From Siphonodentalium dalli (Eukaryota; Mollusca; Scaphopoda; Gadilida; Siphonodentaliidae), in contig CP136064.1 in assembly GCA_032622095.1 (NCBI GenBank), positions 3,592,280 to 3,656,279 on the forward strand: 64,000 nt of DNA, read 5' to 3'. Under the pieces are notes generated by a model. It searched no databases, was not told the DNA's origin, and saw nothing but the letters and a program-made list of their open reading frames with translations. Positions 44,850 through 54,798 of the stretch are shown piece by piece. Each line of letters starts with the position of its first letter. The stretch's first letter is position 1. The position numbers and the translations under genes are program-made.

Positions 44850-45790
44850 AGAATCAGGTCCCCAGAGGCAGAATCAGGTCCCCAGAGGCTGAATCAGGTC
44901 CCCAGAGGCAGGATCAGGTCCCCAGAGGCTGAATCAGGTCCCCAGAGGCAGGATCAGGTCCCCAGAGGCAGGATCAGGTCCCCAGAGGCAGGATCAGGTC
45001 CCCAGAGGCAGAATCAGGTCCCCAGAGGCAGAATCAGGTCCCCAGAGGCAGGATCAGGTCCCCAGAGGCTGAATCAGGTCCCCAGAGGCAGGATCAGGTC
45101 CCCAGAGGCTGAATCAGGTCCCCAGAGGCAGGATCAGGTCCCCAGAGGCAGAATCAGGTCCCCAGAGGCAGAATCAGGTCCCCAGAGGCAGAATCAGGTC
45201 CCCAGAGGCAGGATCAGGTCCCCAGAGGCTGAATCAGGTCCCCAGAGGCAGGATCAGGTCCCCAGAGGCAGAATCAGGTCCCCAGAGGCAGGATCAGGTC
45301 CCCAGAGGCAGAATCAGGTCCCCAGAGGCAGGATCAGGTCCCCAGAGGCTGAATCAGGTCCCCAGAGGCAGGATCAGGTCCCCAGAGGCAGAATCAGGTC
45401 CCCAGAGGCAGAATCAGGTCCCCAGAGGCTGAATCAGGTCCCCAGAGGCAGGATCAGGTCCCCAGAGGCAGAATCAGGTCCCCAGAGGCAGGATCAGGTC
45501 CCCAGAGGCTGAATCAGGTCCCCAGAGGCTGAATCAGGTCCCCAGAGGCTGAATCAGGTCCCCAGAGGCAGAATCAGGTCCCCAGAGGCTGAATCAGGTC
45601 CCCAGAGGCAGAATCAGGTCCCCAGAGGCTGAATCAGGTCCCCAGAGGCAGAATCAGGTCCCCAGAGGCTGAATCAGGTCCCCAGAGGCTGAATCAGGTC
45701 CCCAGAGGCAGAATCAGGTCCCCAGAGGCAGAATCAGGTCCCCAGAGGCTGAATCAGGTCCCCAGAGGCAGAATCAGGTCCCCAGAGGCT
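44850..45790 (+). repeat. 20-bp minisatellite, about 47 copies, grown from a MITE arm
   Basis: The unit GAATCAGGTCCCCAGAGGCA repeats with two alternating variants (GCA GAA/GGA and GCT GAA). It equals the arm motif GAATGAGGTCCCCAGAGGGT of the host MITE with small changes. The single 225-codon frame is an artefact of the three-unit period. Confidence 0.95.
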
Positions 45791-45952
45791 GAATTTAGTT
45801 CACTGCAGGCCAGTGTCGCCAAATTCATCTGCTTATGCCTCAACTGCTATGGGAGACCCTAGGATCAGATGGAAGTTGCCCAGTTGAAGTTGGTGATGTT
45901 CACACATTAATCACCCTAGATTATGATATAGATACCTCCCAGAAGATGAGGC

Positions 45953-46319
45953 TTAACCCTTTACCCAACAACCGGCCAAAAACGCCTTCAATAAAGCTTC
46001 AACAGCCTAAAATATCTTCGGTCTGTCTCAATAACACCATACAAATATGGATATCATTGGAACCGGTTCATTGACCACATTGTGATGGTCACAGTTATGC
46101 CCTGTGCCAATGCATTCTCTTATATATGCGAGTCGACCATAGGTCGCCTCGCATATATAAGAGAATGCATTGGCCTAAAAAAAAAAAATTCTACATTCTT
46201 TGACAATTTTATCATTTTTAATACGTGTTAAGCCAATGCATTCTCTTATATATGCGAGGCGACCCGCATATTTAAGAGAATGCATTGGCACAGGGCCGTT
46301 CTGTTGGGTAAAGGGTTAA
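45953..46319. mobile_element. piggyBac-type MITE (CCCTTTACCCAACA tips)
   Basis: TTAA at both ends (45953-45956, 46316-46319). Left hairpin complete, right hairpin shortened (GACCCGCATATTTAAG). Nested in the GAATGAGG-family element. Confidence 0.88.
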
Positions 46320-46621
46320 GCAGAATGAGATGGGGAGGCCGATGACATATCAAATCAGCTAACTGCTGGCTCATAGTGTTGGTCACGGGTTTGTTCCTAT
46401 GAGGCGTCAATAAATTTCATTGCATGTGTAATGTATAATTTATTAATTTATGCACATTGTAATTACGGTTTAGTAAATAAACTAAACTTTCTCAGAATAT
46501 CGTTGAGTGTACAGGATAGTATCACAAAAATTCACCCTCTGGGGACCTCATTCTGCAAATTTCAGACACACTTTATCCAGTCCTGAAGGACACCAACATA
46601 TTTTGGTTTTTATATATTTTT

Positions 46622-46627
46622 TTTATT
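46622..46627 (-). promoter_or_regulatory. candidate poly(A) signal of rpl35a
   Basis: On the minus strand AATAAA lies 10 bases after the stop codon. This suits the very short 3' UTRs usual for ribosomal protein genes. Confidence 0.5.
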
Positions 46628-46637
46628 ATTAGAAGAA

Positions 46638-46661
46638 TCATACTCTGGATGGGTACAGCAT
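46638..46661 (-). CDS. rpl35a: ribosomal protein eL33 (RPL35A), exon with C-terminus
   Basis: Minus strand, after the acceptor TCTCTTTCAG the reading is MLYPSRV and TGA. It ends the protein exactly as the family does (MLYPSRI in vertebrates, from memory). The exon is in phase 0 with 49314-49461, separated by a 2.65 kb intron filled with repeats. Too short to be found by frame length; identified by the conserved tail. Confidence 0.9.
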   Translation of the reverse strand: MLYPSRV

Positions 46662-46734
46662 CTGAAAGAGAAATTAAAAACATCTTTTAAGAGGAAGCAA
46701 TGGTTTCATGAGGAAAATAAAATCAATCACTAGT

Positions 46735-46990
46735 TATTACTGTTAACATCTTTCAATACTGAAGAATGGTTTCACGAAGAAAATCATCCTCAAATTTAAA
46801 TTACAAGTGTCATTGATCATTAATTGCTAACATCTTTCAATACTGAATGAAGCATAGTTTCACGAAGAAAATCATTCCAAAATTCAAATCATAATGTCAT
46901 TGATCACTAATCGTTAACATCTTTTAATACTGACGCATAGTTTCAAGAAGAAAATCATTCCCAAATTCAAATGAAAAGTGTCATTGATCA
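46735..46990. repeat. 85-bp tandem repeat, three copies
   Basis: Units with GTTAACATCTTTCAATACTG and AGTTTCACGAAGAAAATCAT, diverged, in the last intron of rpl35a. Confidence 0.8.
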
Positions 46991-46997
46991 CGCTAAT

Positions 46998-47125
46998 TGT
47001 TAACATGGTTTTTGGTAATTGTTAACATGGTTTTTGGTAAATGCACTGAATATGATAGCTCGGTAAAACGCAATGGTTTTAGATAAATGCAATGAATATG
47101 ATGGCTTGGTAAAACGCAATGGTTT
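46998..47125. repeat. 55-bp tandem repeat, about two copies
   Basis: ATGCA(C/A)TGAATATGAT(A/G)GCT followed by GGTAAAACGCAATGGTTT, preceded by a short double GTTAACATGGTTTTTGGTAA. Confidence 0.75.
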
Positions 47126-47466
47126 CTCCCTTACAAATGGGGATGTAATGATCGATCTCGGGGCTTAAAATTATTTACCATAATTATCAAGAGAACTAAA
47201 TATAGAAGAACAGGAAATGTGATATTATGCAAGAATCAAAAAGAGAATCATGATTCACACTCTCGTCAGAATTTATCCTCTATAACCTATAAGAATTTGC
47301 TGGGGCTTACACCAATTTTCCTTCTACTAGGATTTTTTTTTAATTACAAACAAAGATAAATAACTTGACTCAATACTTTGACTAGGAATTTGGGGACAAT
47401 TGGGCTTCTCGATTTTGGACGTCCATACCTGTAACATGTATCAAAACAGCCCTGGAAATTTCCCTT

Positions 47467-47478
47467 GGGGGGGGGGGG
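47467..47478 (+). repeat. poly-G tract, 12 bases
   Basis: Homopolymer run in the last intron of rpl35a. Confidence 0.9.
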
Positions 47479-47768
47479 ATAATAAATTTAACATGCATGA
47501 AGATTTATATAAAAGTACCATCACACCGTAGAATATAAGTTTCCATTCAATCTACTGTCGCTGTGGAATACAGAAAGTGAATTTTAGTCTAAATCCAGTT
47601 TATTTTCGCAGTCCTCGAAATTAGCCAAAGAAATTATTAGCAATGCCGTAAGAAACACTGTGACAACATTTGGAATCTAACATGCCACACTATTAAATTT
47701 ACCGCAGAACATTTTGCTTTATTTCGAGGGCTGTTTTAGTGTTGACATTGCATCACAATGAACTATTA

Positions 47769-48900
47769 CAGGGTATCTGCCCATTTCTGGTGAATGAATT
47801 CAAGGAGTTTCAAGGAGGTTCCAGTAGTCAATTCAAGGATTTTCAAGGACTGCCCCGACAATTTTCAAGGAGTTTCCAGGAACCAACTGTTGAACATTTA
47901 ATACATGTGATACCACGTTTTCCACCATAATTTTAGCATTTTTAGCTTTTTAGGCCTTTATGGGTAATTGCATTACCATAATTTAAATTAATGGGAACAT
48001 TTAACTAATACATGTAGTGTGATGACAGTCGACACCAGTTGAATATCACTGCCCCTATGCTATTCCATAAATAAACTAAAAAGGAGCAGTATTAATGTTT
48101 TCCATCACAGCTTTTTATTCCATGTTACGCTAGCTGTGTTTCCTGAGTTCAATAGACAATAACTGATAGAGCTGATCTGGACCATGTTTGCGACGTCAAA
48201 TATTTTCTTGCATAACTGACATCTAGCGTTATATGTGTTGTTCTCAACCGCCTCCACCCATTTGAATTTGGCGCCCCATTGCGTCTGGTATTTGCATTTA
48301 CCACCGGGCATGTTATTTAAAATACTCGTAAACAGGAAATGAAGGTCATCGGAAGCGAATGTAATTTTTTTGTTTCGGTTTCGTTTTTGTTAATTTGTAC
48401 GTTTTTATGTAAAACACGGGTTTCTAATGTCGAATGTCTATATAATATACAAATTACCTCAATCCGATACAACAAAAATACACTAATTACGCTACCTGGG
48501 TTTGAAAAGCTCGGAACTATTTTTTATCGTGTTCAATTTTATGATACTTCATAGGGGGGTCACATAATTGAAATAGACTCGCGAGTATTGGTGTTTTGCG
48601 GGAAATGGAGTTACATCCCATGCTTCATTGGGGGGGTCACACAATTACAATTGACTCGAGATAATTGCCGCCAGCGGAAATTCAAAATGGGGTTACTTCC
48701 CATATACCAACAACGCGTTCGGAACTAAACTATCTATATTTATTGACTCCCGATGAATCGATATACCTGGGTTTAAGGGCTACATAGAATTCCAGGGTTT
48801 TCAAGGAGTGGGCATTCAATTCAAGGGTTTCAAGGGCCCTGGAAAATTGATTTTCCAAATCAAGGAGTTTCAAGGAATTCAAGGAGACGCGGATACCCTG
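47769..48900 (-). mobile_element. hAT-type element with transposase start remnant
   Basis: Tips CAGGGTATCTGC and GCGGATACCCTG. Both subterminal zones repeat TCAAGGA (47795-47880 and 48793-48890), like transposase-binding arrays. A zinc-finger reading frame lies on the minus strand (48311-48105). No clean 8-bp duplication is visible (AACTATTA versus TATTAAGT); a later TTAA insertion lies 2 bp from the right end. Confidence 0.75.
48105..48311 (-). pseudogene. BED-like zinc-finger N-terminus of a hAT-type transposase
   Basis: The frame starts MPGGKCKYQTQWGAKFKWVE and continues with NARCQLCKKIFDVANMV. The W-x-FKW...C-x2-C-K-x-F-D-ANM pattern is that of the BED-like fingers at the start of many invertebrate hAT-type proteins. 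The following His residues of the finger and the whole catalytic domain are missing, so it is a remnant within a short element. It lies in antisense to nothing and in the same direction as rpl35a, inside its last intron. Confidence 0.65.
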
Positions 48901-48902
48901 TA

Positions 48903-49284
48903 TTAACCCTTTCAGTGCCAGGGGACGATCCCATCGGCCCTAATTTACGGTCTGTAAAATCGGCCCTTAAGCATACTATAGCGAATTTAAAAACAAACTG
49001 GATAAACCTTAGTGGCATGTTATAACTCAAAACTATCACCAAGTATTCATAGTAATAATTTTGATGCCCATGAAAACTATGATTCCCTGGCACTAAACCT
49101 ACAAAATAAGTCTGTTAAAGAATATAAGAATTTTTTTTTTTAATTGTAATTTGTTTTTTAAAATAATAACAAATGATGAAAAATTGTTAGGCCAATGCAT
49201 TCTCTTATATATGCGAGGCGACCTATCATTGGCACAGGGTATATGGGTTGATACAAAAATCGGACCTGGCACTGAAAGGGTTAA
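48903..49284. mobile_element. piggyBac-type MITE, CCCTTTCAGTGCCA subfamily
   Basis: TTAA at 48903-48906 and 49281-49284, tips CCCTTTCAGTGCCAGG / CCTGGCACTGAAAGGG. It is a relative of 34329-34782 in inverted orientation, with the hairpin half collapsed. It ends only 29 bp from the donor edge of the rpl35a exon at 49314. Confidence 0.88.
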
Positions 49285-49313
49285 GTTTATCTGGTTAAAT
49301 AATCATCACTTAC

Positions 49314-49461
49314 CACCCGAACTCTTCGACCCATTGCAATAGCAGGTAGATTCCTTACAAACTTAGCACGGACTGCTCCCGAGTTTCCATGTGGTCTGAT
49401 AACTTTGCCCCATATTACTCGAATGCGACTGGCTTTGTCGTGATTTGGGCATGCTGTCTTA
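49314..49461 (-). CDS. rpl35a: ribosomal protein eL33 (RPL35A), exon 3 of the coding part
   Basis: Minus strand, after the acceptor TTGTTACAG one base completes an Asn codon. The reading continues [20 protein letters not shown], then [20 protein letters not shown] and IAMGRRVRV, followed by the donor GTAAGT. RVIWGKV, HGNSG and VRAKF are the signature of eL33. A short insertion-like stretch ([11 protein letters not shown]) replaces the vertebrate NTVTPGGKPN region. eL33 is a 60S subunit protein acting in the cytosolic ribosome. Confidence 0.95.
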
Positions 49462-49782
49462 CTGTAACAAAATGGTAGTGAATTAAGTTTTAAATTTCTT
49501 AACTTATTTCAGATTTCAAATGTAATCATTCACATTGAAAATTTCTTGATATCCAAGAAAAAACAGGTTTAATATGCCATGTGTTATTCTATGTGCTGAT
49601 CGATGTTTGTTGCTATTCATTGTGCAGTGAAAAATATAATGGATATCTTAAGAAAATGCCATATCTGATCCTGTCAGGGAATCCTGAGGAACAAAACAAT
49701 CTATCCAATACAGCAAATGCTGGGTGCAGAGAACTAATATCCGACTCCACTTTCCAGGTGCATTGGCAAATTTGTGTCACCA

Positions 49783-49950
49783 GCCACTGGTCATCCTGCC
49801 ACGTAATATAGTCCATTGTGTCACCAGCCTGTTGTCACCCTTCTTAGTAATATAGTCCATTGTGTCACCAGCCTGTTGTCACCCTTCTTAGTAATATAGT
49901 CCATTGTGTCACCAGCCTGTTGTCACCCTTCTTAGTAAGATAGTCCATTC
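49783..49950. repeat. 44-bp tandem repeat, about 3.5 copies
   Basis: Unit AGTCCATTGTGTCACCAGCC followed by TGTTGTCACCCTTCTTAGTA, in intron 2 of rpl35a. Confidence 0.9.
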
Positions 49951-50749
49951 AGGCTCATCGTTATTTTGTGAATTTCTTTTTCCAATAGAAGTATTTGTTG
50001 CGGTTCATAATTTGCTCACTGAACATCCCGAAACATAATGCAAATGTAACATTTAAAGACATATTATGGACTAATTCAGGTGCAAGAAACTGATAAGGTT
50101 TGCTATTCGAATGGTGGGCATGTAGCATTCTACTAGCATCACCGAAAATCTCAAAGAAATTGACCATACCAGTCCATAGATATCATCGTCTGAACTACTC
50201 TTAATTATAAATATTTACATCTCGATTCGGGATGCGACAATCGGCGATAAACTAACGCAAATTATTTCATCATCTAAGTCATTCCATTCGATTAATATAT
50301 AATAATGACTGTGTGTACTGTAAATTAGGATTAATATTCGTAAAAATAACTAATTTGAGCAAGATTATTCTCCATTTCTATTTGATCACCAAACCAGAGT
50401 TTTTCATATCACTTTAAATGTTATGTCACAATTGCAATGACTATTCCAAGGCCAGGGAACGTATTTAGACAAGAACAGCCATAGCTGGAAATTGAATTGC
50501 CCGAGCGTCACGTGGAACACATTGGATTATTGCCCCTTCACCACAGTACCATACCACATGCTAAACCTACCATTCTCAATGTTAATTGAGGCCAAATTGC
50601 CGAAAATATCTTCCTCTATATAGTATTCACAGTACAGATGTACCTTTCTGTAGTCCGATTTGAACAGCGATTTCATTTATCCATTAAATATTCCAGTATA
50701 ATAAAGTATAATCAGCCAAAATATGTTGCTGAACTTTCTAATAAGGTGG
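49951..50749. other. intron 2 of rpl35a, no gene
   Basis: AT-rich intron. The stretch 50180-50290 has an inverted diverged match near 30850-30960. I found no snoRNA-like C/D box arrangement by eye. Confidence 0.4.
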
Positions 50750-51120
50750 TTCGCGTCACGGACATGGAATAAAAGCTCAGACAAAATTATGCATGTTGTG
50801 AAACATTTCTAAGTCGAAAAAGGCGAATAACTCCACTAAAAAAGTTGGATTGAGATCATAATCACCCACTGGACAAGATTGCATACTAGTAAATATCTGT
50901 GCCATGTTTTAAAACAATTGACTAGAAAATTTAGGAATGCAAGCTCGGACAAAATTAAGCATCATACATAAAATTTCTAAGTTAAAAAAAAGGGTGATAA
51001 CTCCATTAAGAAAAGTCATAATCGCAGGTTCCCATAGCACTAAATATTTGTGCCAAGTTTTAAAAAATTTTGACCAAAAAATGAAGAATTACAAGCTTGG
51101 ACAAAGTTGTGTCTGAATAA
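50750..51120 (-). mobile_element. satellite-type element body fragment
   Basis: About two units with AAGCTCGGACAAAATTAAGC, TTTCTAAGT(C/T)(G/A)AAAAAGG and ATAACTCCA(C/T)TAA. These phrases are the inverse of those at 17530-17880 (TAATTTTGTCCGAGC, GGAGTTATTCCC). No terminal hairpins. Confidence 0.55.
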
Positions 51121-51593
51121 CATACACAAACTTAAATGATGCAATTGATTGTAGTTTTTGCTGGTTTTGCACAATCATTCTCGTAAAACACAGTTAACAG
51201 GCTTGAGTAATTGTCAATATTACCTCACTCAAACAATAGCCACCATGTCATACATACCAATTGTCATTAAGCTAGGATATTGATGGGTGAGAAAAATATG
51301 AAATGGACACCTAAAGTATACACATCGACTTATCACACACACCTTCAAACCGCAGTGAGGTGACTGTCTTGTGTAACTGCAATTAGCTACATTCATGGTA
51401 ATTAAATCCACAACAAAGATGACGTGCATGAGGCCAAAACCACTGTCTTCTATGTATGCTGTCTATGTATGCTGTCTATGTATGCCAGCCATTTAATTTA
51501 CAATTTGAAAAGTTATTTTAGCCATTTCTATTTATTTTCCGCATTTGGCTAAATAGGCTAACGGCAGCACGAACACTGGCCATAACTTTGTTG

Positions 51594-51620
51594 CGGGGGA
51601 GGGGTGGGGTGGGGAGGGGT
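51594..51620 (+). other. G-quadruplex-capable tract beside rpl35a donor
   Basis: GGGGGAGGGGTGGGGTGGGG then AGGGG, five G-runs with one-base loops on the plus strand, the template strand for rpl35a. It lies 14 bp from the donor edge of the exon at 51635. The transcript itself would be C-rich here. Confidence 0.8.
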
Positions 51621-51634
51621 ATATAATGACTCAC

Positions 51635-51787
51635 TTCTTTGCCTTGTAAACATAGACACATTTCTTCCCCAAATAGAAGTTTGTTTCGAGTTTTGAAGTC
51701 ACACCATCTATTTTGAGCAGAGCTGTATTCTCATGCTGATTCCTCAGACCCCTCTTGTAGCCAGTGAATACGGCTTTACAGTAAAGT
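51635..51787 (-). CDS. rpl35a: ribosomal protein eL33 (RPL35A), exon 2 of the coding part
   Basis: Minus strand, after the acceptor TCTCTTTTCCAG the first base completes an Arg codon. The reading is [40 protein letters not shown] and [10 protein letters not shown], then the donor [23 protein letters not shown] and FYLGK-C-YVYKAK are eL33 hallmarks. The length (153 bp) and both phase-2 borders fit the neighbours exactly. Confidence 0.95.
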
Positions 51788-52746
51788 CTGGAAAAGAGAG
51801 TAATTCATTTTATTATATGCTTGCCTATAACATAGCTGAAAAATTACCGAAAACGTAAATCGGCGTATCCATCTCTTCGGAGATACAGTGAAAACTGTAG
51901 GTTTCGATATTTCACTGTAGGTATTGAAACTTACTAAGGCAGTCAAGGCCAATTGAGTGATCACTTCGTGCAAACTGTACAGTAGCCAATCAAAAGCGAC
52001 AAATTTATGACAACCCGTGATCAATCGATAATTCTATGTTTGGTTTAAACAATATTTTATTTGAACTAAACAGAACATAATTACAAACAATAAATACATA
52101 ACATATAATCTTAAAGTGTTCAAAAGAGGATTGGGCAACAAGCTTGGGGGCTTTTGTTAAGTCCTATCCTCATTCTATGTCTGAATACATCCCTCATAAT
52201 TGGATGAAGCAAACTGGGCCAAGGCAAAGGTTGTCGTAGTGGATTGCTGAAGCCAAACAACTTGAATTAAGAGGGATGTTCGAGTCACACCGTGTTAATT
52301 TCAATGGGTCTTTCCTGTTTGTGAACACCAACACGTGCACTCTTTAATTAAATACAGTTAATGATTTAATTAATTAAGATGTAAATGTAGCAACTTTGAG
52401 CCTGAATAAGCTGCATACAATAAAAAGAATACTTACAGTATTTTGTTTGAATACCTGAAACATCATATTCGTGTCGGAAAAATTGATATTTCTTTCCAGA
52501 CACTCATGAGATGATTTTGGGACTAGTGACTGGAGTGTAACCAGGGACAAATCCATTAATTTCTATTGCTTTTGAAGTTAGAGGGTTTGAAAGCTTGTCA
52601 ACTTTGGTAGAAAACATATGCAGGTAAAACGATCTTCCAATTACAATATCTTACATTTCTTGATTATAGACCTATATGGCGAAAGCACATGTAGATAAAT
52701 TGGTGTTCATCATGCATTGAAATTATTTACTGGATTTTTCCCTTAG
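51788..52746. other. intron 1 of the rpl35a coding part, no gene in this part
   Basis: AT-rich intron sequence. A few palindromic stretches occur (for example TTAATTAATTAA near 52365). No exon evidence. Confidence 0.4.
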
Positions 52747-52958
52747 CAGCTACCGGCCCCATTTCCCCGACCCACAGGCGAAACCCTGCATACTGGCCCC
52801 ATTTCCCCGACCCACAGGTGAAACCCTGCATACTGGCCCCATTTCCCCGACCCACAGGTGAAACCCTGCATACTGGCCCCATTTCCCCGACCCACAGGTG
52901 AAACCCTGCATACTGGCCCCATTTCCCCGACCCACAGGTGAAACCCTGCATACTGGTA
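52747..52958. repeat. 40-bp minisatellite, about 5 copies
   Basis: Unit CCCCATTTCCCCGACCCACA followed by GGTGAAACCCTGCATACTGG, nearly identical copies. The two minus-strand frames through it are repeats, not genes. Confidence 0.95.
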
Positions 52959-52973
52959 GAGAGCATAATATCA

Positions 52974-53062
52974 GCAAGCCTGGATATAGTGTGACTTTCA
53001 CAAATTCACCTTCTGGGAACATCATTGTTTTTTTCCCAGTTCCATAGTTGAAGTTGGTGATG
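52974..53062. mobile_element. GAATGAGGTCCCC family fragment
   Basis: CAAGCCTGGATATAGTGTGA, AATTCACCTTCTGGGAAC and GTTGAAGTTGGTGATGTTCA, matching pieces of the copy at 44820-45905. Confidence 0.55.
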
Positions 53063-53699
53063 TTCACCCATTAGTCAGCTCCATTATGTAATTTATCTTG
53101 TGCATATTAGGGGAAATAGAAACTGAACAGAAGAGAAAAAGTAACTAAAAACTAAAAACAATTAAAGGCACGGCACGGTTGGCGTTCGTTGCAGAAATAT
53201 TCATATTTGTTCAAATCGCCATCAACAGAAGGAATATTAAAATATACCGGTATATAGTTTTGTTCATATGCCCAACATAATCAGCGCGTAAATAGTATAT
53301 TGTCGTCAAGACGTATGATACTGTACGTAAACAAGAACCTTCTCGTGTTACAGAAGTTTTGCTTCTGTTTACATAATACAGCGCAATTATATTGGTTAAT
53401 TACACACAAATGATATAAACGCTCTTTATTGTTTCCATATCGGGAAAACAGTAACAAATAACGCTCTTTATGTTTACCATATCCGGATCTAAACAAAATC
53501 CAGGTTCTGTATCATTTTTGCTTTTGTTTACATAACAAAGGAAAAACATTTGACAATAACATACTGTTTATGCCATATTTCTGATTGGTATAAAAATAAA
53601 GTCTGTCTATATTTTACTATTCGTTCTGTTTATGGCGTTTTTTGACGGAGGTGAATATTTTAACAGGATACCCACCAACGCCAACCGTATCTTTAACTT
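53063..53699. other. intron 1 of rpl35a, no gene
   Basis: Contains short repeated phrases AACGCTCTTTAT-GTTTACCATATC (53419 and 53462) and CAGAAG-TTTTGCTT-TGTTTACATAA (53352, 53517). Not assigned. Confidence 0.4.
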
Positions 53700-53845
53700 G
53701 ATACTTCCCAGAAGATAAGGCCTAATCAGAATGAGGTCCCCAGCGGGTTAAATTAGTGATGCTAGCCTGCTGTGATAAAATCACTAAATTCACCCTCTGG
53801 GGGCCTAATTCTCCAAATGCTGGACACTATTTCCAGACCCGAGTA
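53700..53845. mobile_element. GAATGAGGTCCCC family, diverged fold-back
   Basis: ATCAGAATGAGGTCCCCAGC, TTAGTGATGCTAGC and the inverse AATCACTAAATTCACCC, with right tip CACTATTTCCAG. Confidence 0.7.
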
Positions 53846-53873
53846 TCAATATTCTAGACATCAGCGGGGATTT

Positions 53874-54322
53874 AAAGGTACTTAATCTGATTAAGAACCC
53901 CTAAATTACTATTTCTTTGGCTTCGGGGTAAACAATATTTGATATGAGTCGAGGAACTCGCCCATTAAAGCTCAGAGTGATCAGGTATCAATTTTTTAAG
54001 TTTGTTGATTTTTGGAGATGTCGGCCAGAACCTTGTGCTCAGACAAATTGCGGGTGTAAGATGGATAACTCTAAAATCAAGTGGTTATTATTGTTAATTG
54101 TAACCACTTGATTTTCGAGTTATCCATCTTAAACCCGCAATTTGTCTGTTCGAGCACAAGGTTCTGGCCGACATCTCCAAAAATGAACAAACTTCAAAAT
54201 TTGATATCTGATCAATACGAGCTTTGATGGGTGGGTTTCTCGACTCGAATCAAATATTTTTTACACCGAAGCCAAAGAAATAGTAATTTAGGAGCATCTA
54301 ATCGGATTGAGTACCTTTAATT
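53874..54322. mobile_element. long fold-back element, 210-bp arms
   Basis: Tips TTAAAGGTACT(T/C)AATC and the inverse GATTGAGTACCTTTAA. The arms run inverted almost to the centre at about 54095, with CCAGAACCTTGTGCTC and GATGGATAACTC in both. It ends about 15 bp before the first coding exon of rpl35a. Confidence 0.85.
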
Positions 54323-54337
54323 TAAAGCAGAACTCAC

Positions 54338-54390
54338 CTTCCTGACTTCTTTGGTGGATTAGGCTTCTTCTCTGCAGTTTCTTCAGCCAT
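54338..54390 (-). CDS. rpl35a: ribosomal protein eL33 (RPL35A), exon with start codon
   Basis: Minus strand, the reading is MAEETAEKKPNPPKKSG plus AG of a split Arg codon, then the donor GTGAGT. SGRL at the junction lines up with MSGRL of the vertebrate protein, so this product has about 14 extra, Lys/Pro/Glu-rich N-terminal residues. The start is set by the only in-frame ATG. Just upstream, TTTACAG followed by AACAAGAACA suggests an acceptor and a separate 5' UTR exon further right, which I could not locate. Total protein length is 125. Confidence 0.88.
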
Positions 54391-54446
54391 TGTTCTTGTT
54401 CTGTAAATTTAAAGAGAATAATTGTTATTTTTATGGAGTTCATCCT

Positions 54447-54798
54447 AAACAAGTGTCCATTGGCACCGCGGTGTATTTGCTGTTCGGCCGCGGTGTCAGA
54501 GTTTGTAACTGCAGTTGAGCACCGCGGGCCGAACGGCAAGTACACCATCGCCCAACAGCAAGTACACTGACGCCGAAAGGCAACTACACCGCAGCTGAAC
54601 GGTATGTACACTGTGGTTAGATTTCTGGGTTGCATCGTCTTTTTTCAGTTTAATGAACGTACACCGCGAGAACTACACCATGGTCGAACGGCAAGTACAC
54701 CGCGGCCCAACTGTAGTTAGCCGGTGGAGCCGCGGTGTAGTTACATTTCAGCCGCGGTGGCAAAACTAACTTCACCGCGGTTAGGTGGACACTTGTTT
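54447..54798. mobile_element. MITE with CCGCGG-rich interior, AAACAAGTGTCC tips
   Basis: Inverted tips AAACAAGTGTCC / GGACACTTGTTT. The 350-bp interior is nearly all variants of CACCGCGGTGTA and GAACGGCAAGTACACC in both directions. It is far more GC-rich than its surroundings. It lies just upstream of rpl35a's coding start, probably in a 5' intron. Confidence 0.75.

Larger units (their letters stand above)
44820..46585. mobile_element. GAATGAGGTCCCC family element, expanded and interrupted
   Basis: The left tip AAGCCTGGATATATTGTGTC and the right end GCAAATTTCAGACACACTTT are those of the family, and the interior 46380-46510 matches the long variant at 31881. A 20-bp minisatellite has grown from the left arm, and a piggyBac MITE is inserted at 45953. 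Confidence 0.7.

Noticed and set aside
44835-45512. 225-codon frame of SPEAESGPQR-type repeats
   Set aside because: The 20-bp array gives a 60-bp (20-codon) repeat. It derives from a MITE arm, not from a gene.
52727-53067. Two minus-strand frames rich in CGSGKWGQ
   Set aside because: Read through the 40-bp minisatellite in an intron of rpl35a.
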